NCBI GenBank assembly: GCA_002104945.1
Contig: MCFH01000021.1
Coordinates: forward strand, 558,001-622,000
Direction: 5' to 3'
Origin: Piromyces finnis
Taxonomy: Eukaryota > Neocallimastigomycota > Neocallimastigomycetes > Neocallimastigales > Neocallimastigaceae
DNA: 64,000 bases
Made by a program: the position numbers and the translations under genes. Below the pieces are notes generated by a model, which saw only the letters and a list, made by a program, of their open reading frames with translations, was not told where the DNA came from and did not search any database. This document shows positions 47,831 through 61,308 of the stretch, piece by piece (within the stretch, counting starts at the first letter, position 1; each line of letters begins with the position of its first letter).

Positions 47831-48009
47831 ATTAAAATTACTAGAATACATTATACCAATTTTTATTCATTTGTTTTATTTAACATATTTTTTTTTTTTT
47901 ATTTTTTTAATTTTTTATTATTATAATTTTAATTAAATTAATAATAAATTAAAAATAAAAAAAAAAAATATTTTAAAAAAATATAAATGTAAATTAGTAA
48001 TTTTAATAA
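47831..48009. other. Centre of the inverted repeat
   Basis: About 180 bp of AT-rich sequence around the symmetry point near 47930. The two sides mirror each other imperfectly: the left side has about 25 bp near 47857-47885 without a clear counterpart on the right. No adapter-like or GC-rich loop is present. Confidence 0.8.
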
Positions 48010-48028
48010 AGTAAGAAACCACTATATA

Positions 48029-51000
48029 CTAAGTATAATAATTGTATTTGACTTCCAATGGGACACCGAGCCAAAGATCAAAATTTTTCATGGAACAAAT
48101 TATGATCTCCATTGGTTGCGCTGGCCTCCTGGCCTGTCTTACTGTTTCTTCAGCATTGACGCTCTTGGATGTTGCTTCAAACCTTTTGAACATTGACCAT
48201 TGCTGGCCAATAGCAAAAGGCATGATTTTGGTTAGAAGTTCCGCGGTTACCGTCAAGAATGGTGTTCCTTCATTAGTACCAGATTGAATCTGACGCTTAC
48301 AAAGTTCTTTCCATTCCCTTGAATTGTAATTAATATTGTTAAAACTTCTTCCCCCAAGAAGGAATTTAAATATTTTACTGCACACACTAGAATAATCATA
48401 CACATTAATATTCACCGGATTATTAGAACTATTACTATCATTAACTAAATTACTATCTAAATTAGAATTATTATCTTCACTATTGCTATCATTACTAATA
48501 TTATTATTTCTATTACTATTGTTATTATTACTATTTTATTATTACTATTGTTATATTACTATTGTTATTATATATTGTTACTATTACTATTACTGTTATT
48601 GCTATCTCTACTGATATTATCAATTTCATTATTATTGATAGGACTATTGGAATTACGTTGACTGAAAAAATTTAATAGCTGGACTATGGAATCATAATGT
48701 TTAATACGGATATCTCTAAATGTTGGACAATCTAATAACCAATGTTTAATACTTTGATCTCCACACTTGCAACATGGACAGTAGTTAGGACAAACTGGAT
48801 CAACAAATTTAGCAGCTTTGGCAACTCTAGCATCCAACTTGTATCCGCTTCTTGCTTTCAATAGCCAGTAGAAGCCATAGGCAAACTCTGGGTACTCATA
48901 ACATAATTTAATAAAATCTTTAGTTTCAATAAATTTATTATCATCATAATATTGCGCTTTGATTGAATTCCCTTTGAGATCTTTCCAATAAAAGTTTTTA
49001 ACTGCTTTAACATCTCCATGTTCTTTAGTTTTTTATCAAGTGTCCTACTTGATTTGCACCACGTGTATTTTCTAAATTTAGGAATGTAATTGACAAGGTG
49101 TGAGATAATACAATTTGAGTTTTTCCATTTGTTAAAACATCTAACCTGAGCTAACGCACATTTGGCTGACAATGGAGGAATATTCAAATCTTTTGAGATA
49201 GAGTATAAAGATATAAACGATACAGCTTTATGAACTCCGGCAACCCATCGTATTCCTTTGTTAACATGCTTCTGAGCAATCCTAGACCTAGCTTTGTTGG
49301 ATCCAAGTAATGGTGCAAAGTATGAAACTCTGCTAATCACTTGTGAGTTAAGTACTAGTTTTTTGAAAGGAATAGGAATATTAGGATTTCTTAAGAATTT
49401 ACTGACTGAGAAAAGTCCTTTCAAAACCTTGTTATTAAGAGCTTTAATTACTGGTTTAAGGGACAGATTCTTATCAAATGGAACACCAAGATAAGTATAG
49501 CAATCAGTAGTTGGAATGGGTTGTCCTGCTAAGTAAAATGTTGGATCTCTCTTGTTCTGATTTTCTATTGATTCAGGACGAATCACCATCGTTGAACATT
49601 TCTGGATACCAAATTCCATTTCATTATACAAGGCCCATTCATTAACTCTTCTAAGCATCTTTTTTAAGCATCCTCTTGTTGGAGCACAAATAACTATATC
49701 ATCTGCAAAAAGTCCACCACAGCATCGAGTGTCACCTAAACTGACTCCTAGATCTTCGCACTCTTAAATATATCATTAATAAAGAGATTAAAGAGAATAG
49801 GAGAAAGAGGGCAACCTTGACGGACTCCTTTCTTCACATCAAAAGATTTCGAGAATTGTCCATCTAATTTGACATTAGCCTTAGATGTTAAATATAAATT
49901 TTTGATAAATTGTAAACTCTTACCTCGGATTCCTAAACAATCTAATTTATGGAGAATATTACCGATTGGGACTGAATCGTATGCTTTCCTGAGATCTAAA
50001 AAGGCCAAATATGTCTCTTTATTATCTAATTGACGTCTACGGCATATTTCTTGGATTGAAATGAAAAGACTGATACTTTCTTCCTTTTTTCGAAAACCAA
50101 ATTGTTCAGGTCTAATGAAATTATTCTTTAGACCATATTCTGAGATTCTAGTGGTGACAATTTTGGAAATCAACTTAATACCATTATTGATAAGTGATAT
50201 ACCTCGATAGTTATCACAATCTGTCAAATCTCCCTTCTTAGGAATAGAAACAATACTGGATTCATTCCATGAGTTGGGGAAATCTCCATCCCAAATACGG
50301 TTGAATAATTTAAGAATAAAATTTAAACCATGAGCATCATTATCTGAAGTAGTATTACCAGAAGAATTATTATCTGTAGCATTATTAGAATCATTACTTG
50401 ATGGAATTAATGCTTTGTAAAATTCAATTGGAATACCATCCGGACCTGATGCTTTATAATTTGGAGTAGAGAGGATAGCTGACTTGACTTCATCAATACT
50501 AATATCTTGGTTGATATCCCACTCATCAAGCATAGGAAGTGAAAAACGTTTATTCGTTGGTTCTTCATACCAATGCTCCAAATCAAGACTTACACCACTT
50601 GGATCTGATGCAAGATTTTCGAAATGATCATGCCACACATCTAGTTGTTCTTCCGTAGCAACAACTAATTCTCCATTTTTATTTTTAATTGGTTGAGCAA
50701 TAAAGAAAGAATCTTTTCCAATTTTTGCAGTTTTCTTGATCCATTTCCAGGCCTTCTTAGGATTATGACTCTTCATATACTCACATCCTGTTTTAATCCA
50801 ATGAAGATATTCTTGTTCCTAAATTCATTACATCTTTTGTGGATGTAATCAATGAGCTTACGGTAGATTTTAATTCTTTTAATAAATTCATCTATATCAT
50901 AAATTCTTTCTTTTTTAAATCTCTTATACAACTTCATTTTGATTTTTTGAAGATTAAAAATTTGTTGTGAAATATGAAATGAAGACTTTATAACATTATT

Positions 51001-52602
51001 TGCTGAGGTAATACTGAGCTCGTCTGCAATTGAAAAAGCAGTTGAAGTAAACTCTTTGGAAAGTTCATCTGTAGAAACATTAGGATCGTTGAATTTTGCT
51101 GAAAGTATTTGGAATTTATTATGACTGAGAATAGATTCCTTTTCCTCAATACATTTTAATCTATTCCATTTCAGAATTTTCTTAGGAACATTAAAGTCAT
51201 TAGAAAAATCTTCCATAGGAATAATTTTACCATTAATAAGAAGTGGCTTATGGTCTGATACAGGATAAAAATTATTTATAAATGATCCTGAGTGAATAAG
51301 ATCTTTCATCTTCGAATTGATAAGAGCATGGTCAATGTCGGAAGATTGATCACCTCGAGTCCAAGAGATAGTAGACCCTCTAAGCGGAAGAATTTCCCAA
51401 TCTCCTAATCCATTAGTTGATAACCAGTTGGATAATTTTACTTTAGACATATTAAAATCACCAACAAGAATCGATGGATGGGATGAATGAGTTTGTAACC
51501 ACAAGCGAACTTCTAACTTTGCATGATCAACATAGATGTTGTGATGACTATGAGGCATATAAACATTTCCAATCGAGCATTTGAATCTATTCCAGAGACT
51601 AAAAGTATAAATAGAAATAATATACTTTCCAGAGAAGTTTTCAAGTGAGGCTTGACACGAATTGTGAAAACCTAAATATAAACCTCTCATTCCGGAACTG
51701 ATTCGTCAGCTTTCTTGAAAAAGTGTCTATAGTTTCGCAAAGTAACACGACAAGGATAATCTGTATTCGATCCAGAACCATTACCAGTTTCTTGGAAACA
51801 TAAAAATAATGGTTTGAAAATAGCTGTGAAATAGCTAATACTATCTCTCTTTTCGTGATTCCACCCATTGGTGTTCCAACTAAGACAAAAAGAAAAGTTA
51901 TCAGGCTTGTTGGATGAGGAAGAATCGTTGCTATTATTATTATTATTAAAGTCATCGTTATTAATGGATGATGCATCAGAGGAATAAGTAGAACTATTAC
52001 TAGATGGCTGTGAAACTGAAGAACTATCAACTATTGAACTGTTATCAGAGTTGATAGACTATTAGAATTAATTGTTGAATGTTGAGATTGAAATTGTGTT
52101 TGCTGTAGATCTGGAATATTTTCATGATGGGAAACTTGTTGAAGATCTTGTTGAAGATCTTGTTGAAGATCGGATTGTTGATGAGATTGTTGAACTGATT
52201 GTTGAAATGATTGTTGAATAGAATGTTGATGTTTATTAGAAACTAAAATTTTACGTTTGAGAGTGGAAAAAGTGTATTTGTGATTCCTTCTACTACGAGC
52301 TGAAAAGGAAATTGAGGTAACTGAAAGTTTCTTCTTTAACATGTGTAAGATTTTAATACAATCTTTGATGAACCATGAACCTTGACTAAGAAAAAGTGAT
52401 CATTGAAAGTCTGAAAATATTTAACACTAATAACTGAATTAAATTTATCTTCTAGAATAACCTCGAGTTTTTCCCATAGCATATTTACTGACCATGATCG
52501 AATACCACGGATAAAGAAGGAGCGAATATCATCTAAGGGGATACCATAAGACCGGGTACCACGTCTGATATAATTCTTATCTTTAATATAAAGGACTGAC
52601 AT
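48029..52602 (-). pseudogene. LINE polyprotein, frame-disrupted mirrored copy
   Basis: Begins at ATG 52602-52600 without the early stop seen in the first copy. It is broken near 52350 (after the VKVHGSSK segment), near 52060, near 51690, near 50820, near 49760 and near 49020, where the first copy is usually open. Conversely it is open across the RT region 50776-49748, where the first copy has two shifts. It ends EVKYNYYT at 48029. Same domains as the first copy. Confidence 0.85.
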
Positions 52603-53244
52603 GATAATAATTCTAATTAAAAAATATTGAATATAAAATAAATACTAATAAAAATTAAAATATAACGTATATGGAAAAAAATCTGTCTCTCTCTCTCTTC
52701 TTAAAAGTACTGGATAGTACAAAAATTGTTACGATGCTTTGTTTAAAGTTTCTTTTTTTTGAATTCTAGTTGTAAATTTTCTTTAAAAATTCTAGTTTTG
52801 GTTTGTTGTTAGTAAATTCGATTCGCTTTTTGACACTAAAATTGTTTGACTTTACTTTTCATTAAATATTTAAATTGGTAAAAAATTTGAATCAAGAATG
52901 TCGACACCAGAAAGCTTGTGAATAGTATTTTTACATGATGTAGAGTGAATCAGTCTCTTACAAGAAACAATACAACAATAGCTACATGAATATAAAAATA
53001 CAATGCAAATGCTAAAGTTGACTACATTGGATTCTTACAAGAGAAGAGTAGTACTACATGAATACATGAATAAAAGAAAAAATACAGCAACAAAATGTAT
53101 TACTCTTCTAATTAAATACTATACAAACTTACCTGAATATCAAACATTCAACTTATTCATCAAATACTTAAATTCGATGAATAAAATGTTTTTTAATCGC
53201 TCAGTACCATGAGCTTAGTCCTAATAATTTTCCCTTAAAGACTA

Positions 53245-53489
53245 ACCAAGCATCCATTGCGCAATGCTTGGATTTAATTCTTTCTACTCTCTCAGTACCA
53301 TGAGCATGAGTAGACCCCCTTGAAAACTCCATTATTAAATAAATGAAGGCACGTTCCTAAGAGGGCACCAAGCATCCATTGCGCAATACTTGGATTTAAT
53401 TCTTTCTACTCTCTCAGTACCATGAGCATGAGTAGACCCCCTTGAGAAACTACATTTATTAAATAAATGAAGGCACGTTCCCAAGAGGG
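53245..53489 (-). repeat. LINE leader tandem repeats, mirrored copy
   Basis: Reverse complement of 42317-42563. The stem sequence CCAAGCATCCATTGCGCAAT appears at about 53247-53266, and the second unit follows with the same order of motifs. Confidence 0.85.
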
Positions 53490-53595
53490 TTCTTCAATAA
53501 TGACGCTCTTGGATGTTGCTTCAAACCTTTTGAATATTGACCATTGCTGGCCAATAGCAAAAGGCATTAAAATATTATTACTATCATCTCTACTG
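53490..53595 (-). pseudogene. LINE 3' fragment, mirrored copy
   Basis: Reverse complement of 42211-42316, ending at CATCTCTACTG. Same internal deletion as in the first copy. Confidence 0.75.
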
Positions 53596-54106
53596 ATATA
53601 ACAAAAAAAAAAAATAATATTCTAATAAGATATTCAATATTATATCTCAATTACTTTTAATAAACAATAAAAAAATGTTTTTTATATTTACAATAATAAT
53701 TTTATTTATATATTAAATAAAATAAATTATAAATGAATGAAATTAAAATAATGATAATTTTTTAAAAGGAATCTATAAAAAACAAGTAATAAAATTTTAT
53801 ACACTTTATATTTTATTTTTTGATATTTTTATTATTGTCGCTTTATTTTTTCTTAAAATGTTTTATTAAAAAAATAAAAATTTGATTATATTACGGATTA
53901 ATTAAATAAAAATTGATTAGAATCGTTAATTCAATATTAATAAATATTTAAATATATGGATAATAAATAATTAATTAAAATATAAATATATTAAATAAAT
54001 AAAATAATTAAAAAAAGTATTTTAATGTTAATATTAAAATGTTAAATAAAATCTACAGATATCCCATGAATTAAACCTATTTTCAATGATCATCCCTTCA
54101 TCCTCT
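53596..54106. other. Mirrored LINE-MFS spacer
   Basis: Reverse complement of 41696-42210 with small indels. No additional feature. Confidence 0.7.
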
Positions 54107-55919
54107 TCATTGTTTGTATCTTCACCATCTTGATTGCCAATGTCAACTACAGTTGATCCATCAGCAACAGTTGTATTATCATCAATTTCCTTCATATCTG
54201 GGTTAGAAGTTTCATCAATTACAGTACTATTATCTGATTCCTTTGATTCTTGTGGTTTCTTGTTTAATCTAACATTCTTTTTAACATGACAGAAACTAAA
54301 GCTAAAAGTGAGCATGGGATAATGATTAAGAAGTTTGTACGTAAACCATCATTATAAGCTTTTAAACCATTTTCACCATAAGAATTAATAAGTTTCATAT
54401 TGACAGATTCTACACTAATCTTTGGATCAAGTTCATGTAATTTTTTTGGAACACGATTATTTAATATAGTGTTGAAAATTGCGATACCCAACAATACCAC
54501 CAATAACTTGGAAGAAGGAGATAACAGCAGTAGTAGAAGCTAAAAGAGCTTTTGGAGCTGAATCTTGAGCAACAAGAATCATGTTTTGACGAGTTAAACC
54601 AGATCCTAAGGCACCAAAACCAATAATTAATAATTGAATAACTGTAGAAGTATGAAGACCTAAAAGACTGTAAACATATCCAGAAGCAAGCAGAAAGATA
54701 AAACCAATAATAAAAAGAATATTAACATGTCCGTGCTTTCCAATATAAATACCACTAGAAATATTTAATACAGTGACAATAATAGACATTGGAGTCATCA
54801 TAAAACCAGAAGTTGTTGCCTTCATTCCACGTACCATTTGGAAGTAAGTGGAAGGTATGTACAAGCACCCATAAAAGCAAAACCAATTAAAGTACAGGCA
54901 ACAATCATACAATTAATGTTTCTAACCTTAAAGATAGCTGGTGGAATAATTGGTTCCTTTGCAAACTTGATTTCGATAGTAATGAAAGCAACTAATAATA
55001 AAGCAAATAAACAGAATAAGAGGATAATTGCCATGAAGACCATTCATAGTCAACACCTCCCCATTCTAAAGCTAATAATAATGCAACTACACCTAAAATT
55101 AAAACAATGGTACCAGCATAATCGACACGTAATAACTTTTTACGAAGATTATCAGAAGGAGTTGGAATTTTGACATATAAGAAGATAATAATAAAAGCAA
55201 TAACAGCTAATGGAACATTGATGTAGAAAGCCCAACGCCATGAAATATTATCAGTAAATAAACCACCAACAAGTGGACCAATGACAGTTGAGAAAGAGAA
55301 TACAGCACCAAGAATACCCATGTATTGACCACGTTTACGAATTGGAATAATATCAGCAATAATAATCATACAAAGTGACATTAAACCACCACCACCAATA
55401 CCTTGAATACCACGGAAGATGATTAACATATCCATATTTTTGGAGATACCACAAAATATGGAACTTGCAATAAATATAACTAAAGCAAATATCATCATAA
55501 CTCTACGTCCAAAAATATCTGCAAATTTACCGTACATTGGTTGGAATGCTGTACTTGAAAGCATATATGAAGTAATAACCCAGGTATAACCACTAATATC
55601 ACCAAATTCTCTAGCGATAGTTGGTAAAGCAGTGGCTACGACAGTCATATCCAAACTAGCTAAAAGACATACAATACATAAAGCAAAAGTAATAGCATAT
55701 AATTTTCCACCAGTGATTTCAAAGGTAACATATTTTCATCGTTTTCATCCTTTATTTTTTTTTGGTCAACTTCCTTTAAATCTTTTACTTCAATATCCTT
55801 TTCATTAAGGGCTAATTCTTGGTTTTTTAATTCATTAATTGTTTTGTCAGTAATATCGACGACTACTGATTCTCCCAAAGTTTTTGGGATTCTTTACGAT
55901 CCACAGTATTATTATTCAT
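54107..55919 (-). pseudogene. MFS DHA2 transporter, frameshifted mirrored copy
   Basis: Counterpart of the intact ORF 39878-41695, read from CAT at 55917-55919. Frame is lost at several single-base deletions: near 55882 (AAGAAAC reads AAAAAC), near 55735 (one A of a run), near 55020, near 54848 (CACTTTACTTCC lacks one T), and further ones around 54690, 54490, 54285 and 54113. All domains are recognisable piecewise. The breaks are short indels without accumulated substitutions, which suggests sequencing error rather than an old pseudogene. Confidence 0.88.
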
Positions 55920-58900
55920 ATTTAATTAAAATCTATATAAAAAAATTTAAATTACTTTATTCTCTGTATTAACTTCCTTTTTTTTTTAAAGTTTTAAAAA
56001 TCTTCTTCTTTAATAGTAAAGTTGTTTAAATTTTAATAATAAAATAAGATCTATTTAAACAACTTTACTAATAACTTTTAATAAAAATAAAGTAAAATTA
56101 TAATAAGTTAAAAAAAAAAAAAAAAAAAAAGAAAATACCTCAATTTATATACCTTTTTTTTAAATATATACAAATAATCTATTATTTAATAATAACAATT
56201 TTTAAATAAAATTAGTTTTTTTTTTTTTATTGTTAACATTTATTTAATATATTTAGTAGTTAATATATAACAGTAATATATAATATATTTAAATTAAAAT
56301 AAAAATATTTAATTTTTCGTATATTGTTTTATATGAACTATAAGTTAATAATATATTATAATTTAATATATTTGTTTATTTAATTTACATTGGTTGATAT
56401 ATTAATAATATATTGATTCTTTATGTTTACTTGATTTATAATAAACTTTAAAATAATATATCTATTATATATTAAAAAACTTTTCTATTTATTATATTTA
56501 ATTTCCATTTTTTTCTTTTTTAAAATTTATATATGATAAAAATAATAATATAAAAGATAGTCAATCATATATAGAAATAAAAATTAGTTAAAAGAAAAGG
56601 AATTATTAAAATCAATAATACTGTGAATGAGAGAGAGAAAAAAAAAGTTAATGTATGTTCAATTTAAAGTTTTATTTTTACCTAGAAATTACCATACATT
56701 AACATATCATTAATTTTTAAAGGAATGCTTTTCTAAAAAACCTAGAACTAATTCAATAATAACCTAAGATTAGGTTATTTATATATTAATATATTATCAA
56801 TATAAATAAATTTAATTTATATTTAAATATATTGGTAAATAAATTATTTTTAATTTAAATTTTTATTAAATCAACGATTTCTAAATAATCACCTCATTTC
56901 AACATTATTGTGTTCCTAAAATAATTATCAATTTATATTGGTGGTGATGGTGGTGGTGATTTAGGTAGTATAACAAAATTTATAAAAGCTTAACATTAAT
57001 TACTACGAATAAACTCTAAATGTATTATAGTTTTATATAATTGTTGTATCTAGAGTATTGGGTGTAAAAAATCATAATATCTTTATATTCTTAATTTAGT
57101 ATAATGCATACTTTTTTTTTTTGTTATTTGTTTATACTAAATTTATTTTATAATTTTTTAAAAAAAATTAATATATTATAAACTTATGTATAATTTTCCA
57201 CGAATCAGAATTTAGTATTAAATTTAAAAAAAAAAAAGATCAAATAGAATAAAAATAAAATTTAGGGAAAAAAACCTTTTAATATAAAGGTTTTCATTAT
57301 ATTTCCATATTATATATAGGATGAAATTTCAAAAAAATTATAATTTATAACCATCACATTACCCTTCATAGGTATACTATTTTATTTCCAAAAAAAAACT
57401 TTAACAATAAAGAAAAAAAAAGAAGTAGGGATAATATTCTTTATTAATTTTTTTTCTTTTAAATAAAAAAAAATTGGCACATTTTTTTTAATTATAATAA
57501 AAATTTTAAATTTATTTTACTTAGACACATACCTTGGAATGTGGCGTATGTACTAAATTATAATTTATAATTAAAAGATAAAAAAAAATAGATGATAAAT
57601 ATAATATATGGCTCTAATATATAAATATTATTTGGAAAGATATTGAACTTTAATAATTAATATTTTAATAGTTCCTGAATTTTAAATACTAATAATTATT
57701 ATTAAATAATATATTAACTATATATTAACTATATATTACATTTTTGTATTAATCTATTCATAGGAATTTTTGAAATTTTAAACAGAAAAATTTGACATTT
57801 CAATAATAATATATTACTATATGATAATAATTCAAAAAATTATATTCTGTAATATAAATGTAATATATATTTCAATCATTTTAAATTCTATTAATATATT
57901 AAATAGCATACCAATAAAACAGTTTTATATTTTTATATGATTGGGTATGAATTATATCCAGATGTTTCTATTCTATATATAGAATTTGAAATTATAAAAA
58001 AAATGGTTAAGATTTCTATAATATATAATAATATATTATATGAGTGAGGTCTACCACTTTTTTTATATTTCAAATATATTGAAATATATAGTCAAATAAA
58101 ATATAAATTTTTGTGTTACATTTTTAAAGTATGAAAAATAAAGGTATAAGATGATAGAGAAACCTCCAATGACTATTTTCGCTGAAAATGCAAAAAAAAA
58201 AAAAAAGATTAATGCTTTAAAAGACCTTTCTTTGATATTTGCTTTGCCATATATTGGAATACTAAAAAATATTCTGGTAATTTAGATAGAGTCATTTTTA
58301 TTCCTTCCCTATCGATGCACCTTAAAAATTCGAGTAAATGTTTGTAATTATCATTGCATTTCCATACTTTTGATATTAATTCATTAATTCATCCTAATAA
58401 GCATCTTTATAATTTAAATATTGGATGCCATATAATGTTACATTTCATATTAAAAAAAGGTATAAATGTATTAAAATGTAATGTAGAAAAACGCAATATA
58501 AATTTATTATTTATTCATATGTATATATAGTTCATAATAAAATGTTTTTTTTTTTATCCATATCATTGGATATGTTTCCTTTTTTTCCTATTAAATTTCT
58601 TTCCTATACTTTACTTTATGAAAAAGTTTAAAGCTTATTTCTACCATAAAAAAAGAAACTTTCCCCAATCATAGCACTTTCTTGATCACAATACAAAACA
58701 TGTGCTTTTACTATTTTAAATTTTTTTGGTGGGATAAATTATTTCTTCACAGTGTTTTATCACCATAAATTTTCTGTATAATTTCTAATTAAACTTTATT
58801 AAAAAAAATAAATTTATTTTCTGTTTAAATTTTTTAAATTAATTTGATGGGAAAAAAAAAACTTCCAAAAGTTTTTTTTTTTTTTTTAATTCGTAAGCAC

Positions 58901-60480
58901 CAAAGCAGTCATTTCTCATAGTATGTAAAAAATTGATTTTATATAGAAAGTGACACTTTTAAATACCATAAAAAGGTAGAGAAATTATATTTTAAAACTT
59001 GAAAAATAGTATAATATAAAGAATAATAATAACTTTAAAAAGTTTCTTTTTTTTTATCCTAACTTTAAAAAAATGGCATGATATTAATTAAAAAAAATTA
59101 TTAAAAGAAATTTTAATATAATATTATTCCTACTTATTAAAAAAACAAAGCAAACTATCAATATTATTAAATTCTTCATTATGAATAAAAAAATGTAAAA
59201 GAAATATAAAGTATATTTTATACATGAATACTAAAATATATATATTTATATTATTAATATATTCAGTAAAGAGTTCAAGTTAATGTCATATACTATTCAG
59301 TATGCGTTCATTATAATTGAAGAATTTCATCTTTTTTCTATCGCTTTATAAATTTAATTTCTTTTTTATTAATTTTTAATAGATTTTGATTTTATTATCA
59401 TATGATAAATTAATTTAAAAAACAATTATTTGATTTTTAATTATTAATAAAACAATATTAATTTCTAGTTTTACTTTTTTTTTTTTTAAATATTATATAA
59501 AGAAAAAAAAAATTAAATAAAATAGTAATTATAGCTTTATAATAATAGATAATTTTTTAACCATAGAAAAGGTTTATATATTATATTATAAAATAAAATA
59601 AGTTATAATCCTTTGTTAAAAAAAAAATTAAACATTATAGGGAATAATATGGAAGACAAGTAATGCAAAAAAATATTATATGAAACACAATTTTTTTTTT
59701 TTTTTTTTTTTTTTTAATTAGCAATTAGATAATAATACTAAAAAAGTTTATTATTAAAACAAATAGAATTTGAATAAACTTTTTTTTTTTTTAAGGAAAT
59801 ATTTCAAAATTCAAAATAAAAAAAAAAAAATTGTTTATTTATGAATGAATTGGTCAAAGTGTTGAATAACAAATTCTAACAACTTTAAAAATTTTAATTC
59901 TTTAAGGTGTAGAATGATAAAATAATTATTAAATTACGGATAATTTATAATATTTCTTTTTCTTTTAAAAAAAAATAAAATAAAATATATAGAATAATAA
60001 TTTTAATGACGTTGGATCTTTTTTTTTTTTTTTTTTCAAAGATCCTCATTGAATTTTTTAAACATAAAACTGAAATTTTTGAATATTATTTCATTTATTC
60101 TATTTTTTTTTTTTTAACCGTTATCAAATAATTTTTTAAACTTTAATACATGTTATAAAAAAAAAAATAAAAATAAAAATTGGTTTAAACACAAATGAGT
60201 AAATAAAAAAAAAAAAATCTTTTAAAGTATGACTTTTTTTATTAAATAAAATAGGAAAAGTTTCTATTATTTATATACACTTTATATTCTATAGATGAAG
60301 AATAGTTCATAATATTACTATAAACAACATCTATAAGAAATAGAAAAAAAAAAATATTAAATTATTATCTATTAATTATTATTGCTGCATAGTAAATAAA
60401 TGAATGAAACGAAAAAAAAATTATTTTTAATTTATAAATAGTAGAGAGTATGTTTAATTTAAGTCTTTTTTATATTTTTT
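55920..60480. other. Mirrored SKN7-MFS spacer, ending at the second fold-back
   Basis: Reverse complement of about 35265-39877. Holds the mirrored inverted repeat (about 56013-56072) and short triplet repeat (about 56938-56960). At about 60463-60480 the sequence AGTCTTTTTTATATTTTTT joins the mirrored arm to a direct copy. No independent gene. Confidence 0.85.
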
Positions 60481-61277
60481 ATTAAATAAGATCATGAAAA
60501 ACTTTAAAAGTATCTTTTTATTAAAATAAAATATAAAAAAGACTCTTTAATTAAAACATACTCTTACTATTTATAAATTAAAAATAATTTTTTTTTCGTT
60601 TCATTCATTTATTTACTATGCAGCAATATAATAATAGATAATAATTTAATATTTTTTTTTTTCTATTCTTATAGATGTTGTTTATAGTTATATGAACTAT
60701 TCTTCATCTATAGAAATAAAGTGTATATAAATAATAGAAAACTTTTCCTATTTTATTAATAAAAAAAGTCATACTTTAAAAGATTTTTTTTTTTTATTTA
60801 CTCATTTGTGTTTAAACCATTTTTATTTTATTTTTTTTTTTATAACATGTATTAAAGTTTAAAAAATTATTTGATAACGTTAAAAAAAAAAAAAATAGAA
60901 TAAATGAAATAATATTCAAAAATTTCAGTTTTATGTTTAAAAAATTCAATGAGGATCTTTGAAAAAAAAAAAAAAAAGATCCAACGTCATTAAAATTATT
61001 ATTCTATATATTTTATTTTATTTTTTTTTAAAAGAAAAAAGAAATATTATAAATTATCCGTAATTTAATAATTATTTTATCATTCTACACCTTAAAGAAT
61101 TAAAATTTTTAAAGTTGTTAGAATTTGTTATTCAACACTTGACCAATTCATTCATAAATAAACAATTTTTTTTTTTTTTATTTTGAATTTTGAAATATTC
61201 CTTAAAAAAAAAAAAAAGTTTATTCAAATTCTATTTGTTTTAATAATAAACTTTTTTAGTATTATTATCTAATTGCT

Positions 61278-61308
<31 letters not shown>

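Larger units (their letters stand above)
35265..47930 (+). repeat. Left arm of a giant inverted repeat (first pass of the locus)
   Basis: The stretch from ~35265 to a symmetry centre at ~47930 reappears as reverse complement in 47931-60478. Matched anchors: 35301 pairs with 60443, the MFS start codon at 39878 with 55919, and 47761 with 48074. Of the two full arms this one has the MFS ORF intact. Confidence 0.95.
48010..53489 (-). mobile_element. LINE retrotransposon, mirrored copy
   Basis: Reverse-complement counterpart of 42317-47830, with the same leader repeats (53245-53489), ORF order and 3' end. Not an independent insertion: its flanks mirror those of the first copy for thousands of bases on the 5' side. 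Confidence 0.9.
47931..60478 (-). repeat. Right arm of the giant inverted repeat (second pass)
   Basis: Reverse complement of about 35265-47930, carrying LINE, MFS and spacer in mirrored order. Between matched anchors it is 38 nt shorter over 7.88 kb (39878-47761 versus 48074-55919) and 53 nt shorter over 4.58 kb (35301-39878 versus 55919-60443). Differences are mostly 1-5 nt deletions in A/T tracts plus a few substitutions. Confidence 0.95.

Noticed and set aside
42317-53489. LINE twin priming as the origin of the inversion near 47.9 kb
   Set aside because: Twin priming inverts only part of the element's own sequence. Here the MFS gene and more than 4 kb of host spacer are mirrored as well.
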